Assembly (NCBI RefSeq): GCF_026343335.1
Contig: NZ_JAPELX010000001.1
Location: 2,418,001-2,482,000 of the forward strand
Length of the DNA stretch: 64,000 nt
From: Streptomyces sp. NBC_00078
GTDB taxonomy: Bacteria > Actinomycetota > Actinomycetes > Streptomycetales > Streptomycetaceae
Reading direction: 5' to 3'
This document shows positions 34,749 through 44,812 of this stretch, piece after piece (positions within the stretch are counted from its first letter, which is position 1; the number at the start of each line of letters is the position of its first letter). The notes below the pieces were generated by a model. It was given only the letters and a program-made list of their open reading frames with translations, ran no database searches and was not told the origin of the DNA. Made by a program: the position numbers and the translations under genes.

Positions 34749-36137
34749 GTGGCGAACGACGCCAGCACCGTTTTCGACCTAGTGATCCTCGGCGGTGGTA
34801 GTGGCGGTTACGCCGCGGCGCTGCGCGGGGCCCAGCTGGGCCTGGACGTCGCCCTGATCGAGAAGGACAAGGTCGGCGGTACCTGCCTGCACCGGGGGTG
34901 CATCCCCACCAAGGCCCTGCTGCACGCGGGCGAGATCGCCGACCAGGCCCGCGAGAGCGAGACGTTCGGCGTCAAGGCCACCTTCGAGGGCATCGACGTA
35001 CCCGCCGTCCACAAGTACAAGGACGGTGTCATCTCCGGCCTGTACAAGGGCCTGCAGGGACTCATCGCCTCCCGCAAGGTGACGTACATCGAGGGTGAGG
35101 GCCGTCTGTCCTCCCCGACCTCCGTCGACGTGAACGGCCGGCGCGTCCAGGGCCGTCACGTGCTCCTCGCGACCGGCTCCGTGCCGAAGTCGCTGCCGGG
35201 CCTGGACATCGACGGCAACCGCATCATCTCCTCGGACCACGCGCTCGTCCTGGACCGCGTCCCGAAGTCGGCGATCGTTCTTGGCGGCGGCGTCATCGGC
35301 GTCGAGTTCGCCTCCGCCTGGAAGTCCTTCGGCACGGACGTCACGGTCATCGAGGGCCTCAAGCACCTCGTCCCGGTCGAGGACGAGAACTCCTCCAAGC
35401 TTCTTGAGCGCGCCTTCCGCAAGCGCGGCATCAAGTTCAGCCTGGGCACCTTCTTCTCGAAGGCCGAGTACACCGCCGACGGCGTCAAGGTCACCCTGGC
35501 CGACGGCAAGGAGTTCGAGGCCGAGCTCCTGCTGGTCGCGGTGGGCCGCGGGCCCGTCTCGGCCGGTCTGGGCTACGAGGAGCAGGGCGTCGCCATGGAC
35601 CGCGGCTACGTCCTGGTCGACGAGTACATGCGCACCAACGTGCCCACCATCTCCGCCGTCGGCGACCTCGTCCCGACCCTCCAGCTCGCGCACGTCGGCT
35701 TCGCCGAGGGCATCCTGGTGGCGGAGCGTCTGGCCGGCCTGAAGACCGTCCCGATCGACTACGACGGCGTGCCCCGGGTGACGTACTGCCACCCCGAGGT
35801 CGCCTCCGTGGGCATCACCGAGGCCAAGGCCAAGGAGATCTACGGTGCGGACAAGGTCGTCGCTCTGAAGTACAACCTCGCGGGCAACGGCAAGAGCAAG
35901 ATCCTCAACACCTCGGGCGAGATCAAGCTCGTCCAGGTCAAGGACGGTGCCGTGGTCGGCGTCCACATGGTCGGCGACCGCATGGGCGAGCAGGTCGGCG
36001 AAGCCCAGCTGATCTACAACTGGGAGGCGCTGCCCGCCGAGGTCGCGCAGCTCATCCACGCCCACCCGACGCAGAACGAGGCGATGGGTGAGGCCCACCT
36101 GGCTCTGGCCGGCAAGCCCCTCCACTCGCACGACTGA
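34749..36137 (+). CDS. lpd: Dihydrolipoyl dehydrogenase (E3)
   Basis: 462-residue FAD/NAD flavoprotein that reoxidises dihydrolipoyl groups of 2-oxoacid dehydrogenase complexes. FAD site LVILGGGSGGYAA (residues 11-23); redox pair Cys46/Cys51 in GGTCLHRGCIPTKA; NAD site VLGGGVIGVEFASAW; catalytic HAHPTQNEAMGEAH near the end. The GTG at 34749 is preceded by GGAGGACGTGAC. It lies 56 nt before the E2 gene and is likely co-transcribed. Confidence 0.96.
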   Translation: MANDASTVFDLVILGGGSGGYAAALRGAQLGLDVALIEKDKVGGTCLHRGCIPTKALLHAGEIADQARESETFGVKATFEGIDVPAVHKYKDGVISGLYKGLQGLIASRKVTYIEGEGRLSSPTSVDVNGRRVQGRHVLLATGSVPKSLPGLDIDGNRIISSDHALVLDRVPKSAIVLGGGVIGVEFASAWKSFGTDVTVIEGLKHLVPVEDENSSKLLERAFRKRGIKFSLGTFFSKAEYTADGVKVTLADGKEFEAELLLVAVGRGPVSAGLGYEEQGVAMDRGYVLVDEYMRTNVPTISAVGDLVPTLQLAHVGFAEGILVAERLAGLKTVPIDYDGVPRVTYCHPEVASVGITEAKAKEIYGADKVVALKYNLAGNGKSKILNTSGEIKLVQVKDGAVVGVHMVGDRMGEQVGEAQLIYNWEALPAEVAQLIHAHPTQNEAMGEAHLALAGKPLHSHD

Positions 36138-36193
36138 CCCTCGGTCGAAGAACGCGACGACACAGACTTCCGCACTAAGGAGCAACCGAAACC

Positions 36194-38026
36194 ATGGCGG
36201 TTTCCGTAACCCTTCCGGCGCTCGGTGAGAGCGTCACCGAGGGCACTGTCACTCGCTGGCTGAAGGCCGAGGGCGAGCGCGTCGAGGCCGACGAGCCGCT
36301 GCTCGAGGTCTCGACCGACAAGGTCGACACCGAGATCCCCTCGCCCGCCGCCGGTGTCCTGGCGTCCATCAAGGTCGCCGAGGACGAGACCGTTGAGGTC
36401 GGCGCCGAGCTGGCCGTCATCGACGACGGCACGGGCGCGCCCGCTGCCGCCCCGGCCCCCGCTGCCGAGCCCGAGCCCGCCGCGGCTCCCGAGCCCGCCC
36501 CGCAGGCCGCTGCCCCGTCCACCGAGCAGGCGGCTCCGGCCCCCGCTCCCACCGCCGAGGCCGCTGCCGGCGGCGCCTCCGCCGAAGGCACGGACGTCGT
36601 CCTGCCCGCGCTCGGCGAATCCGTCACCGAGGGCACCGTCACCCGCTGGCTGAAGGAGGTCGGCGAGGAGGTCGCGGAGGACGAGCCCCTGCTCGAGGTC
36701 TCCACGGACAAGGTCGACACCGAGATCCCGGCGCCCGTCGCCGGCGTCCTGCTGGAGATCGTGGTCGGCGAGGACGAGACCGCCGAGGTCGGCGCCAAGC
36801 TCGCCGTGATCGGCGCGCCCGGTGCCGCTCCGGCGGCTGCCCCGGCCCCCGCCGCTCCGGCGCCCGCCGCCGCTGCCCCGGCAGCTCCGGCTCCGGCTCC
36901 GGCGGCTGCGGCGCCCGCTCCGGCCGCCCCGGCCCCGCAGGCCCCGACGGCTCCGGCCCCGCAGGCCCCGACGGCCCCGGCCCCGCAGCAGGTCACGACC
37001 CCGGCTCCCGAGCCGGTTCCGTCCGCCCCTGCTCCGGCGCCCGCCCCCGTCACCCCGGCTCCGGCTCCGGCTCCGGCTGCGACCGCCGGTGACGACGGCG
37101 CCTACGTCACCCCGCTGGTGCGCAAGCTCGCCGCCGAGAACGGCGTCGACCTGGCCGGCGTCAAGGGCACCGGCGTCGGCGGCCGTATCCGCAAGCAGGA
37201 CGTCATCGCCGCCGCCGAGGCCGCGAAGGCCGCCGCCGCTGCTCCGGCTCCCGCTGCCGCCGCCGCGCCGGCCGCCAAGAAGGCGCCGGCCCTGGAGGCC
37301 TCCCCCCTCCGTGGCCAGACCGTCAAGATGCCGCGCATCCGCAAGGTCATCGGCGACAACATGGTCAAGGCGCTGCACGAGCAGGCGCAGCTGTCGTCGG
37401 TCGTCGAGGTCGACGTCACCCGCCTGATGAAGCTCCGCGGCAGGGCGAAGGACTCCTTCGCGGCCCGCGAGGGCGTCAAGCTCTCCCCGATGCCGTTCTT
37501 CGTGAAGGCGGCGGCCCAGGCGCTGAAGGCGCACGCGCCCATCAACGCCAGGATCAACGAGGGCGAAGGCACGATCACCTACTTCGACACCGAGAGCATC
37601 GGTATCGCGGTGGACTCCGAGAAGGGCCTGATGACCCCGGTCATCAAGCACGCGGGCGACCTCAACATCGCCGGTATCGCGAAGGCCACGGCGGAGCTGG
37701 CGGGCAAGGTCCGCGCCAACAAGATCACGCCCGACGAGCTGTCCGGCGCGACCTTCACCATCTCCAACACCGGTTCGCGCGGTGCGCTCTTCGACACGAT
37801 CATCGTGCCGCCGGGCCAGGTCGCGATCCTCGGCATCGGTGCCACGGTCAAGCGCCCGGCGGTCATCGAGACCGAGGAGGGCACGGTCATCGGCGTCCGC
37901 GACATGACCTACCTGACCCTCTCCTACGACCACCGTCTGGTGGACGGCGCCGACGCGGCCCGTTACCTGACCGCGGTCAAGGCGATCCTGGAGGCGGGCG
38001 AGTTCGAGGTCGAGCTCGGCCTGTAA
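36194..38026 (+). CDS. sucB: 2-oxoacid dehydrogenase E2 with two lipoyl domains
   Basis: 610-residue dihydrolipoamide acyltransferase core of pyruvate and/or 2-oxoglutarate dehydrogenase. There are two lipoyl domains, with lipoyl-lysines Lys43 and Lys173 in [12 protein letters not shown]. They are joined by long Ala/Pro-rich linkers (about 78-132 and 215-300). A peripheral-subunit-binding domain follows (about 303-338, [17 protein letters not shown]), then a catalytic domain with [14 protein letters not shown] (His580, Asp584). Actinobacteria use one such E2 for both complexes, so the sucB name is conventional and acetyltransferase is equally possible. ATG 36194 follows AAGGAG. Confidence 0.93.
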   Translation: MAVSVTLPALGESVTEGTVTRWLKAEGERVEADEPLLEVSTDKVDTEIPSPAAGVLASIKVAEDETVEVGAELAVIDDGTGAPAAAPAPAAEPEPAAAPEPAPQAAAPSTEQAAPAPAPTAEAAAGGASAEGTDVVLPALGESVTEGTVTRWLKEVGEEVAEDEPLLEVSTDKVDTEIPAPVAGVLLEIVVGEDETAEVGAKLAVIGAPGAAPAAAPAPAAPAPAAAAPAAPAPAPAAAAPAPAAPAPQAPTAPAPQAPTAPAPQQVTTPAPEPVPSAPAPAPAPVTPAPAPAPAATAGDDGAYVTPLVRKLAAENGVDLAGVKGTGVGGRIRKQDVIAAAEAAKAAAAAPAPAAAAAPAAKKAPALEASPLRGQTVKMPRIRKVIGDNMVKALHEQAQLSSVVEVDVTRLMKLRGRAKDSFAAREGVKLSPMPFFVKAAAQALKAHAPINARINEGEGTITYFDTESIGIAVDSEKGLMTPVIKHAGDLNIAGIAKATAELAGKVRANKITPDELSGATFTISNTGSRGALFDTIIVPPGQVAILGIGATVKRPAVIETEEGTVIGVRDMTYLTLSYDHRLVDGADAARYLTAVKAILEAGEFEVELGL

Positions 38027-38571
38027 GCCTCAGCGGCCGTACGCTGGTGCCCCCGCCCGGAGTTCTCCGGGCGGGGGCACCAGCGTTTCCCGCATCTATC
38101 GCGGCGTCAGAGTGCGGTCGCTCCAGGCCCACAGGGTCTCCACCCACACCGGCCCCGGTGCGGGTCCTTACAGGCGGCGCGGATCTGCGAGGTGTAAGTC
38201 TCGTCTCACCTGCGGGAAAGCGCCCCCGTGCGCCCGTGCGGGATGCGCTTACGCCGGTGCGGGGGCTGCGTGCGATGCGGCCTTATTGTCTAAACTTGGT
38301 TTCCTCCAGGCGGTTTAGCCGCCAGGTGGTTCCTGCTTCGCCGCCCGCTGCCCCGGCTTGCGGGGTCTTACGTGGGCTCCACAGGCGTTTTATCTCTCCG
38401 CAGACCCTGCGGCGAGGAGGCGCCGTCCCTCGGCTCGAAGGTTGTTACACCAACGGTTCGACCAGGAGTCTCGACCGGATCCACCCGCCCCACCGAAGTA
38501 TCCGACCTGCGCCGTTTAGAGTTGAGGTAAGCATTTCGGGGGGCCGAAGAGCCCCTCCCTAAGGAGCCCTC
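38027..38571. other. Intergenic region between E2 and the GntR gene
   Basis: 545 nt. It begins with the terminator at 38042-38085. The middle (about 38270-38330) is AT-richer and contains TTGTCTAAACTTGGTTTCC and a GGCGGTTTAGCCGCC palindrome. The end, before the AAGGAG ribosome site at 38560, presumably carries the GntR promoter. No frame looks coding and I see no tRNA or riboswitch fold that I recognise. Confidence 0.5.
38042..38085 (+). terminator. Strong hairpin terminator after the E2 gene
   Basis: A perfect 20-bp stem (38042-38061 with 38066-38085, core TGCCCCCGCCCGGA/TCCGGGCGGGGGCA) closes on a GTTC tetraloop, 15 nt after the stop. It is the strongest terminator in the window. Confidence 0.93.
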
Positions 38572-39195
38572 ATGACCGCGCCCGTCGTCCACTCGCTGCG
38601 CGAGCAGATCCGCGAGCACATCGTGGAGGGGATCGTCAGCGGGCGCTGGAAGCCGGGCGAGCGGATCGTGGAGCGGCGGATCGCGACCGAGCTGGAGGTC
38701 AGTCAGACACCGGTGCGGGAGGCGCTGCGCGAGCTGGAGTCCCTGCGGCTGATCGAGTCGGCGCCGAACAAGGGCGTGCGGGTACGGAACCTGACGGCGG
38801 CCGACCTGGAGGAGAGCTACCCCGTCCGGGCCGGCCTGGAGGCGATCGCGGCGGAGCTGGCGGCGGAGCGGCTCGCGGAGGACTGCTCGGCCCTGGAACC
38901 GCACGTCGCCGCCCTCTACGAGGCCGACCGCAACGCCGACGGCACCGGCCAGGTGCGGCACACGGTCGGCTTCCACCGCGAACTGGTCCGTGCGGCCGGC
39001 AACTCGGTCCTGCTGCACACCTGGGAGGGCCTGGGCATCGAGGTGTTCACGGCGCTCTCGATCCGCTGGCTGGGGACGGTGCAGCAGTCGTACGCGGAGG
39101 AGCACGAGGAGCTGGTGGCGGCGTTCCGTCGCCGGGATCCGCGGATCGCGGAGATGGTGAAGGCACATGTGCTCGGGTGCGCGCCGCGGGCGTGA
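38572..39195 (+). CDS. GntR-family (FadR/FCD) transcriptional regulator
   Basis: 207-residue regulator. A winged helix is at the N-terminus (LREQIREHIVEGIVSGRWKPGERI, LEVSQTPVREALRELESLRL), followed by an all-helical FCD ligand domain with metal-binding type histidines (VGFHRELVRAAGN). AAGGAG lies 7 nt before the ATG. Its position between the E2 and aceE genes suggests control of pyruvate metabolism, perhaps aceE itself; this is inferred from location only. Confidence 0.92.
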   Translation: MTAPVVHSLREQIREHIVEGIVSGRWKPGERIVERRIATELEVSQTPVREALRELESLRLIESAPNKGVRVRNLTAADLEESYPVRAGLEAIAAELAAERLAEDCSALEPHVAALYEADRNADGTGQVRHTVGFHRELVRAAGNSVLLHTWEGLGIEVFTALSIRWLGTVQQSYAEEHEELVAAFRRRDPRIAEMVKAHVLGCAPRA

Positions 39196-39492
39196 ACCTT
39201 GAGCGAGGCAGCGCTCAAACGCGCCTCCGACCTGCGAAAACCCCGGAAAGTCGCGGCACCCGGTGCCTGCCCGAAAGGCACGCCGTGCCTACTTTCTCGT
39301 GATCAAGAGATTTTGCCCGCGAACCTTTGATCGATCATCGATCAGGGAGTTACAGTCTCCGACGGGCCACGCGGCGGAAGCCGCAAGGTGTTACAGCACC
39401 ACAGAGCCTCACGCCCTGTCCTGCCAAAGACAAAGGGCATCCCCGAACCCTTGCCGATGAGGGAACCCCCTTCGACTGAGGAAGGCGGCGAC

Positions 39493-42195
39493 ATGACCGA
39501 CCCCCACGCCATCCAGCCGAGCGAGCTCGACCAGCTCCCCGACCGGGACCCCGAGGAGACCGCCGAATGGCAGGCCTCGCTGGACGCGGTCGCCAAGGCG
39601 GCGGGCCCGCACCGTGCCGCGTACCTGATGCGCCGCACGCTGGAGCGCGCGGAGGGCAACGGCATCGCGCTGCCCAAGCTGCTCGAGACCGACTACGTCA
39701 ACACCATTCCGACCGCCGCCGAGCCGGGCGTACCCGGTGACGAGGCGATGGAGTCCCGTATCACCGCGTGGAACCGCTGGAACGCGGCCGCCATGGTCAC
39801 CCGGGGCGCCAAACACGGCGTCGGCGGCCACATCGCCACCTTCGCCTCCGCGGCCTGGCTGTACGAGACCGGCTTCAACCACTTCTTCAGGGGCAAGGAG
39901 GCCGACGGCTCGGGCGACCAGCTCTACATCCAGGGCCACGCCTCCCCCGGCATCTACGCCCGTGCCTTCCTCGACGGCCGGCTGACCGAGCAGCAGCTCG
40001 ACAACTTCCGCCAGGAGGCGGGCGGCAACGGCCTCCCGTCGTACCCGCACCCGCGGCGCCTGCCCTGGCTGTGGGAGTTCCCGACGGTGAGCATGGGCCT
40101 CGGCCCCCTCTCCGCCATCTACCAGGCCCGCTTCAACCGGTATCTGACCGCGCGCGGCATCAAGGACGTCTCGGACTCGCACGTCTGGGCCTTCCTCGGC
40201 GACGGCGAGATGGACGAGCCGGAGTCCACGGCGGCACTCGCCCTGGCCTCCCGCGAGGGCCTGGACAACCTGACCTTCGTCATCAACTGCAACCTCCAGC
40301 GCCTCGACGGCCCGGTCCGCGCGAACTTCAAGATCGTTCAGGAGCTGGAGGCCCAGTTCCGCGGCGCCGGCTGGAACGTCGTCAAGACGCTGTGGGGTAC
40401 GGCCTGGGACGAGCTGTTCCAGCTGGACACCACCGGTGCGCTCGTACGGCGCCTGCGCGAGGTACCCGACGCCCAGGTGCAGACGTACCAGACGCGCGAC
40501 GCGGCCTACATCCGCGCCGACTTCTTCGGCAAGGACCCGGCGCTCGTCGAGATGGCGAAGCTGCTGAGCGACGACAAGATCCTCGCGTGCTTCCACCTCT
40601 CCCGCGGCGGCCACGAGTCCCGCAAGGTGTACGCGGCCTACAAGTCGGCCCTGGACCACAAGGGCGCTCCGACCGTCATCCTGGCCCAGACCGTCAAGGG
40701 CTTCACGCTCGGTGAGGGCTTCGCGTCGAAGAACGCCAACCACCAGATGAAGAAGCTGACGGTGGACGAGTTCAAGAAGATGCGTGACCTTCTCGAACTC
40801 CCGGTCTCGGACGCGCAGTTCACCGACGGGCAGGTGCCCTACGGCCACCCGGGCGCCGACTCCCCCGAGGTCCGCTACCTCCAGGAGCGCCGCGCGGCGC
40901 TCGGCGGTCCGGCCCCGGCCCGCCGTCTCCACGCGCTCCCCCCGCTGCCCGCCCCGGCGGAGAAGGCCTTCGCCTCCTTCGACAAGGGCTCCGGCGCCCA
41001 GAACATGGCGACGACCATGGCCTTCGTCCGCCTGGTCAAGGACCTGGTCCGCGACAAGGAGACCGGGAAGCGCTGGGTGCCGATCGTCCCCGACGAGGCG
41101 CGCACCTTCGGCATGGAGTCGCTGTTCCCGTCCCTCGGGATCTACTCCCCCAAGGGCCAGACGTACGAGCCGGTCGACCGCGACCAGCTGATGTACTACA
41201 AGGAGGCCAAGAACGGCCAGATCCTCAACGAGGGGATCACCGAGGCCGGTTCGATGGCCGACTTCATCGCCGCGTCCACCGCGTACTCCACGCACGGCGA
41301 AGCGATGATCCCGTTCTACATCTTCTACTCGATGTTCGGCTGGCAGCGCACGGCCGACCAGATGTGGCAGCTCGGCGACCAGCTCGGCCGCGGCTTCCTC
41401 GTCGGCGCCACGGCCGGCCGTACGACGCTGACGGGCGAGGGCCTGCAGCACGCCGACGGTCACTCGCCGGTGATCGCGGCGACCAACCCGGCGGCGCTGT
41501 CGTACGACCCGGCGTTCGCGTACGAGGTGGCGGCGATCGTCAAGGACGGTCTGCGCCGTATGTACGGCGAGGCGACCCCGGGTGAGGACCAGAACGTCTT
41601 CTACTACCTGACCGTCTACAACGAGCCGCTGCCGCAGCCGGCGAAGCCGTCCGCACCCGGCATCGACGAGGGCATCGTCAAGGGCCTGTACCGCTTCAAC
41701 ACGGCCGAGTCGGCGGGGCTGACGCCGGTGGCCAACGCGCCGCGCATCCAGCTGCTCGGCTCCGGCACGGCGATCCACTGGGCCCTCACCGCGCAGCGGC
41801 TGCTCGCCGAGGAGTGGGGCGTGGCCGCGGACGTGTGGTCGGCGACCTCCTGGACGGAGCTGCGCCGCGACGCGCTGGCCGCCGACGCGGCACTGCTCCA
41901 GGGCGAGGAGCGGGTCCCGTACCTCCGCCAGGCGCTGCAGGGCGCCGAGGGCCCGGTGCTCGCGGTCTCCGACTACATGCGCCAGGTCCCGGACCAGATC
42001 GCGCAGTGGGTGGACCAGGACTACTCGTCGCTCGGCGCCGACGGCTTCGGTCTCTCGGACACCCGCGAGGCGGCCCGCCGCCACTTCGGCGTCGACGCCG
42101 AGTCGATCGTCGTGGCGGCCCTGGCCCAGCTCGCCCGGCGCGGCGAGGTCAAGGCGACGGCGGTGAAGGAAGCACGCGCGAAGTACGGGCTGTAG
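39493..42195 (+). CDS. aceE: Pyruvate dehydrogenase E1 component, homodimeric type
   Basis: 900-residue thiamine-diphosphate enzyme that decarboxylates pyruvate and acetylates the lipoyl domains of E2. The ThDP motif starts at [10 protein letters not shown] (about 237) and ends near [31 protein letters not shown] is the normal N-terminus, and the ATG at 39493 has GAGGAAGGCGG upstream. A longer frame back to 39388 is non-coding in character. With lpd and the E2 gene just upstream it makes a complete pyruvate dehydrogenase, lipoylated with help from lipB/lipA. Confidence 0.96.
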   Translation: MTDPHAIQPSELDQLPDRDPEETAEWQASLDAVAKAAGPHRAAYLMRRTLERAEGNGIALPKLLETDYVNTIPTAAEPGVPGDEAMESRITAWNRWNAAAMVTRGAKHGVGGHIATFASAAWLYETGFNHFFRGKEADGSGDQLYIQGHASPGIYARAFLDGRLTEQQLDNFRQEAGGNGLPSYPHPRRLPWLWEFPTVSMGLGPLSAIYQARFNRYLTARGIKDVSDSHVWAFLGDGEMDEPESTAALALASREGLDNLTFVINCNLQRLDGPVRANFKIVQELEAQFRGAGWNVVKTLWGTAWDELFQLDTTGALVRRLREVPDAQVQTYQTRDAAYIRADFFGKDPALVEMAKLLSDDKILACFHLSRGGHESRKVYAAYKSALDHKGAPTVILAQTVKGFTLGEGFASKNANHQMKKLTVDEFKKMRDLLELPVSDAQFTDGQVPYGHPGADSPEVRYLQERRAALGGPAPARRLHALPPLPAPAEKAFASFDKGSGAQNMATTMAFVRLVKDLVRDKETGKRWVPIVPDEARTFGMESLFPSLGIYSPKGQTYEPVDRDQLMYYKEAKNGQILNEGITEAGSMADFIAASTAYSTHGEAMIPFYIFYSMFGWQRTADQMWQLGDQLGRGFLVGATAGRTTLTGEGLQHADGHSPVIAATNPAALSYDPAFAYEVAAIVKDGLRRMYGEATPGEDQNVFYYLTVYNEPLPQPAKPSAPGIDEGIVKGLYRFNTAESAGLTPVANAPRIQLLGSGTAIHWALTAQRLLAEEWGVAADVWSATSWTELRRDALAADAALLQGEERVPYLRQALQGAEGPVLAVSDYMRQVPDQIAQWVDQDYSSLGADGFGLSDTREAARRHFGVDAESIVVAALAQLARRGEVKATAVKEARAKYGL

Positions 42196-42204
42196 GCCCG
42201 CGCT

Positions 42205-42245
42205 GGTGTGGGGCCCGGCGGCTGACGGCCGTCGGGCCCCACACC
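42205..42245 (+). terminator. Hairpin terminator after aceE
   Basis: GGTGTGGGGCCCG pairs with CGGGCCCCACACC over 13 bp, then GTTTC follows. It begins 9 nt after the aceE stop. Confidence 0.85.
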
Positions 42246-42262
42246 GTTTCCCGGCCGTTTGT

Positions 42263-42291
42263 CGGCTGCGGCCCCCACCGGCCCGCAGCCG
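42263..42291. repeat. Streptomyces intergenic repeat, hairpin form
   Basis: CGGCTGCGG and CCGCAGCCG are perfect 9-bp inverted arms around CCCCCACCGGC. The text matches the common Streptomyces intergenic element whose relatives are at 9154 and 51171. Confidence 0.5.
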
Positions 42292-42353
42292 AACACGCGC
42301 CCCACCCCGCTCAACCCCGCCCAAGCCGCGGAGCGCCCCGGCATCATGGCCGT

Positions 42354-43328
42354 ATGCGTGCTGCCCGGCTCATCAAGATGGTGCTGCTGCTCCAGTCCCG
42401 CCCCGCCATGACCGCCGCCGAGCTGGCGCGGGAGCTGGAGGTGTCCGAGCGGACCGTGACGCGCGACGCGCAGGCGTTGTCGGAGGCGGGCGTTCCGGTG
42501 TACGCGGACCGTGGCCGGGCGGGCGGCTACCGGCTCATCGGCGGGTATCGCACCCGGCTGACCGGGCTGGCGCGGAGTGAGGCCGAGGCGCTGTTCCTGT
42601 CCGGCGTCCCGGGGGCGCTGCGGGAGATGGGTCTGGAGGACGCGGCGTCCGCCGCCCGGCTGAAGGTGTCGGCGGCCCTGCTCCCCTCCTTGCGGGACGC
42701 TTCCCGTGCGGCGGCGCAGCGCTTCCATCTGGACGCCCCGAACTGGTTCGCCGAACCGGGGACACCCCCGCTGCTGCCCGCGGTGGCCGACGCGGTGTGG
42801 GACGACCGCCGGATCACCGCGCGCTACCGGAGCCGGGAGACCGAGGTGGAGCGGGTGCTGGAGCCTTACGGGCTCGTGCTCAAGGCGGGCGTCTGGTACG
42901 TGTGCGCGCGGGTCACCGAGGGTGGTTCCTTCCGGGTGTACCGGATCGACCGGTTCACGGCGGCGGAGGCGGGCGGGGAGCGGTTCGAGCGGGACGAGGA
43001 GTTCGATCTGCCCGCCTTCTGGGCGGAGCGGGCCGCGCAGTTCGCGCGGTCGATCCTGCGGGCCGAGGTGGTGGTGCGGGTCTCCGCCGACGGGGCGCGA
43101 AGGCTTCCGTACGCCGTCGATCCCGCCTCCGCGCGGGAGGCCCTCGCCGAGGCGGGCGCCCCGGACGAGGAGGGGTGGCTGACGGTGACGCTCGCCGTGG
43201 AGTCGGAGAAGGTCGCCCACGCACAGCTCGCGGGGCTCGGGCCGGAGGTGGAGGTGCTGGCTCCGCCGAGCCTGCGGGCGCGTTTCGCCGATGACGCGAT
43301 ACGACTGGGCCGTCTGTACGGGACATAA
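42354..43328 (+). CDS. WYL-domain transcriptional regulator (YafY type)
   Basis: 324-residue regulator. The N-terminal winged helix (MRAARLIKMVLLLQSRPAMT, VSERTVTRDAQALSEAGVPV, GRAGGYRL) is followed by a WYL domain (about 140-230, RYRSRETEVERVLEPYGLVL ... WYVCARV) and a C-terminal WCX segment. WYL proteins sense nucleic acids or small ligands and often control repair or defence genes, but none of those lie beside it. The ATG at 42354 has no clear ribosome site, so leaderless translation is possible. Confidence 0.88.
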   Translation: MRAARLIKMVLLLQSRPAMTAAELARELEVSERTVTRDAQALSEAGVPVYADRGRAGGYRLIGGYRTRLTGLARSEAEALFLSGVPGALREMGLEDAASAARLKVSAALLPSLRDASRAAAQRFHLDAPNWFAEPGTPPLLPAVADAVWDDRRITARYRSRETEVERVLEPYGLVLKAGVWYVCARVTEGGSFRVYRIDRFTAAEAGGERFERDEEFDLPAFWAERAAQFARSILRAEVVVRVSADGARRLPYAVDPASAREALAEAGAPDEEGWLTVTLAVESEKVAHAQLAGLGPEVEVLAPPSLRARFADDAIRLGRLYGT

Positions 43329-43384
43329 CAATCCGCCGCACTCCACGTGCGCCCCACCCTCCCAGGGCCGATGCTGTACCCGTG

Positions 43385-43903
43385 ATGGACGAGACGGAGT
43401 TCTGGGAGCTGGTGGACGCCACCCGCGAGGCCGCCGAGGGCGACCCCGAGGAGCAGGCCGACCTGCTCGTGGACCGGCTGCTCCAGCTGGACCCGGACAT
43501 GGTCCTCGACTTCGCCCGTCACTTCGAGGCCCGTTACAACCGCGCCTACCGGTGGGATCTGTGGGGCGCCGCATGGGTCCTGCTCGACGGGGCGAGCGAC
43601 GACGCGTTCGACTTCTTCCGTTGCTGGCTGATCGGGCAGGGGCGGGAGGTGTACGAGGGGGCCGTGCACCACCCCGACGCCCTGGCCGAACTGCTGGACG
43701 ACTTCGACGAGGAGATCGACGGGGACGGGGAGGAGCTGGGCTACGCGGCCGACGAGGCCTACGAGCAGCTCACCGGGACCGTCGCCCCCGACCTCGGGAT
43801 CCCGCCCGCGGCCTCCGAACCGGAGGGGGCGTCGCTCGACTTCGAGAACGAGCGGGTGCTCGCGCAGCGCTATCCCAAACTGTGGGAACGCTTCAGGGGC
43901 TGA
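43385..43903 (+). CDS. DUF4240 domain protein
   Basis: 172-residue acidic cytosolic protein beginning MDETEFWELVDATREAAEG. FWELVDATR, RYNRAYRWDLWGAAWVLLDG and DDAFDFFRCWLIGQGREVYE are DUF4240 traits; the function of the family is unknown. A GTG one codon upstream (43382) is an equal start candidate. The next gene starts 29 nt downstream on the same strand. Confidence 0.85.
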   Translation: MDETEFWELVDATREAAEGDPEEQADLLVDRLLQLDPDMVLDFARHFEARYNRAYRWDLWGAAWVLLDGASDDAFDFFRCWLIGQGREVYEGAVHHPDALAELLDDFDEEIDGDGEELGYAADEAYEQLTGTVAPDLGIPPAASEPEGASLDFENERVLAQRYPKLWERFRG

Positions 43904-43931
43904 CGTTCACGACTTCATCACTGGGGGGACC

Positions 43932-44474
43932 TTGGCCCGCATTCCGTACCCGGAGCGTCCCGCGGACGCCGTAGCCGCACTGCCCGTGCCGCTCAACGCC
44001 TTCCGCATGCTCTCCCATGCCACGCCGCTGACGGGCCCGGCGATCGACCTGGGCATGGCCGTGCTCCGTGAGTCGACGCTCCCGGTGCGGTTGCGCGAGC
44101 TTGTCGTGATGGCCGTCGCGAGCGGGACGCGGTGTGCGTACGAGTCCGCCCAGCACCACCCGATCGCGCTGCACGCGGGGGCGACCCCCGCACAGCTGAC
44201 GGCGATCGCCGAACGGAGGGCGGGCGGCCCGGAGTTCGACGAGCCGGAGTCGGCGGCGGTGACCGCCGTGTTCGAGCTGGTCGACCGGCACACCCTGGCC
44301 GAGGACACGCTGGCGGCTCTTCGCGCCCGCTTCACCGATCGGCAGGTGGTCGAGATCGTCACCACGGTCGGCTACTACGTCATGCTGGCGGGCCTCATGA
44401 ACGGGCTCGGGGTGGACATCGACCCGTCCGGCGAGCAGTTCCTCGGACTGTCCGGCGGCGACCGCCCGCAGTGA
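43932..44474 (+). CDS. Carboxymuconolactone decarboxylase-family (AhpD-like) protein
   Basis: 180-residue helical protein with the CMD core (LPVRLRELVVMAVASGTRCAYESAQHHPIAL, VVEIVTTVGYYVMLAGLMN). Only one Cys of the AhpD CxxC pair remains (RCAYESAQH), so peroxidase-partner activity is unlikely and the true role is unknown. It starts at TTG 43932 after GGGGGGAC. It may be co-transcribed with the DUF4240 gene. Confidence 0.85.
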   Translation: MARIPYPERPADAVAALPVPLNAFRMLSHATPLTGPAIDLGMAVLRESTLPVRLRELVVMAVASGTRCAYESAQHHPIALHAGATPAQLTAIAERRAGGPEFDEPESAAVTAVFELVDRHTLAEDTLAALRARFTDRQVVEIVTTVGYYVMLAGLMNGLGVDIDPSGEQFLGLSGGDRPQ

Positions 44475-44486
44475 GGCACCAGGCAC

Positions 44487-44714
44487 TCAGGCCACGGACG
44501 TACCCCGGCGCCCGGTGTCGGAGGGGATGTGGGCCTGCGTCCGGTCCGCCTTCACGACGTGCATCGGGGCCGCGTTGGCCTGGTGGAGCGCGGACGCGGT
44601 GACGGCGGCCGGGCCCAGGACCACGGCGGCGGCCGCGCAGAGCGCCGCCCAGGCGCCGTGGGAGCTCCGGATCCGGCCGTCCGTCTTGTGCGGGATGCCG
44701 TGGTGACTGTTCAC
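44487..44714 (-). CDS. Small membrane or secreted protein, unknown
   Basis: 75 residues: a His/Lys-containing hydrophilic N-terminus (MNSHHGIPHKTDGRIR), one hydrophobic stretch (about 22-46, AALCAAAAVVLGPAAVTASA) and a charged tail ending RRGTSVA. GGAGG at about 10 nt upstream of the GTG supports translation. The hydrophobic stretch could be an anchor or a signal ending near ANAAP. No family is recognised. Confidence 0.65.
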   Translation of the reverse strand: MNSHHGIPHKTDGRIRSSHGAWAALCAAAAVVLGPAAVTASALHQANAAPMHVVKADRTQAHIPSDTGRRGTSVA

Positions 44715-44812
44715 TTCTTCCCCACCTCCAGTCAGTGCGTGTGCATGACGATAGGGAGGCTGCCTCGGGACGATCCGTGAGGCGGCTACGAGAAACCTGT
44801 GAGGCCCTGCCC

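Noticed and set aside
38270..38345. tRNA-like or riboswitch-like fold in the AT-richer stretch before the GntR gene
   Set aside because: Only one short palindrome (GGCGGTTTAGCCGCC) is present; no cloverleaf arms, anticodon loop or known aptamer can be traced.
39409..42324. 971-codon minus-strand frame opposite aceE
   Set aside because: It exactly shadows aceE and has shadow-like composition (His/Arg/Gly/Val), no domain and no ribosome site.
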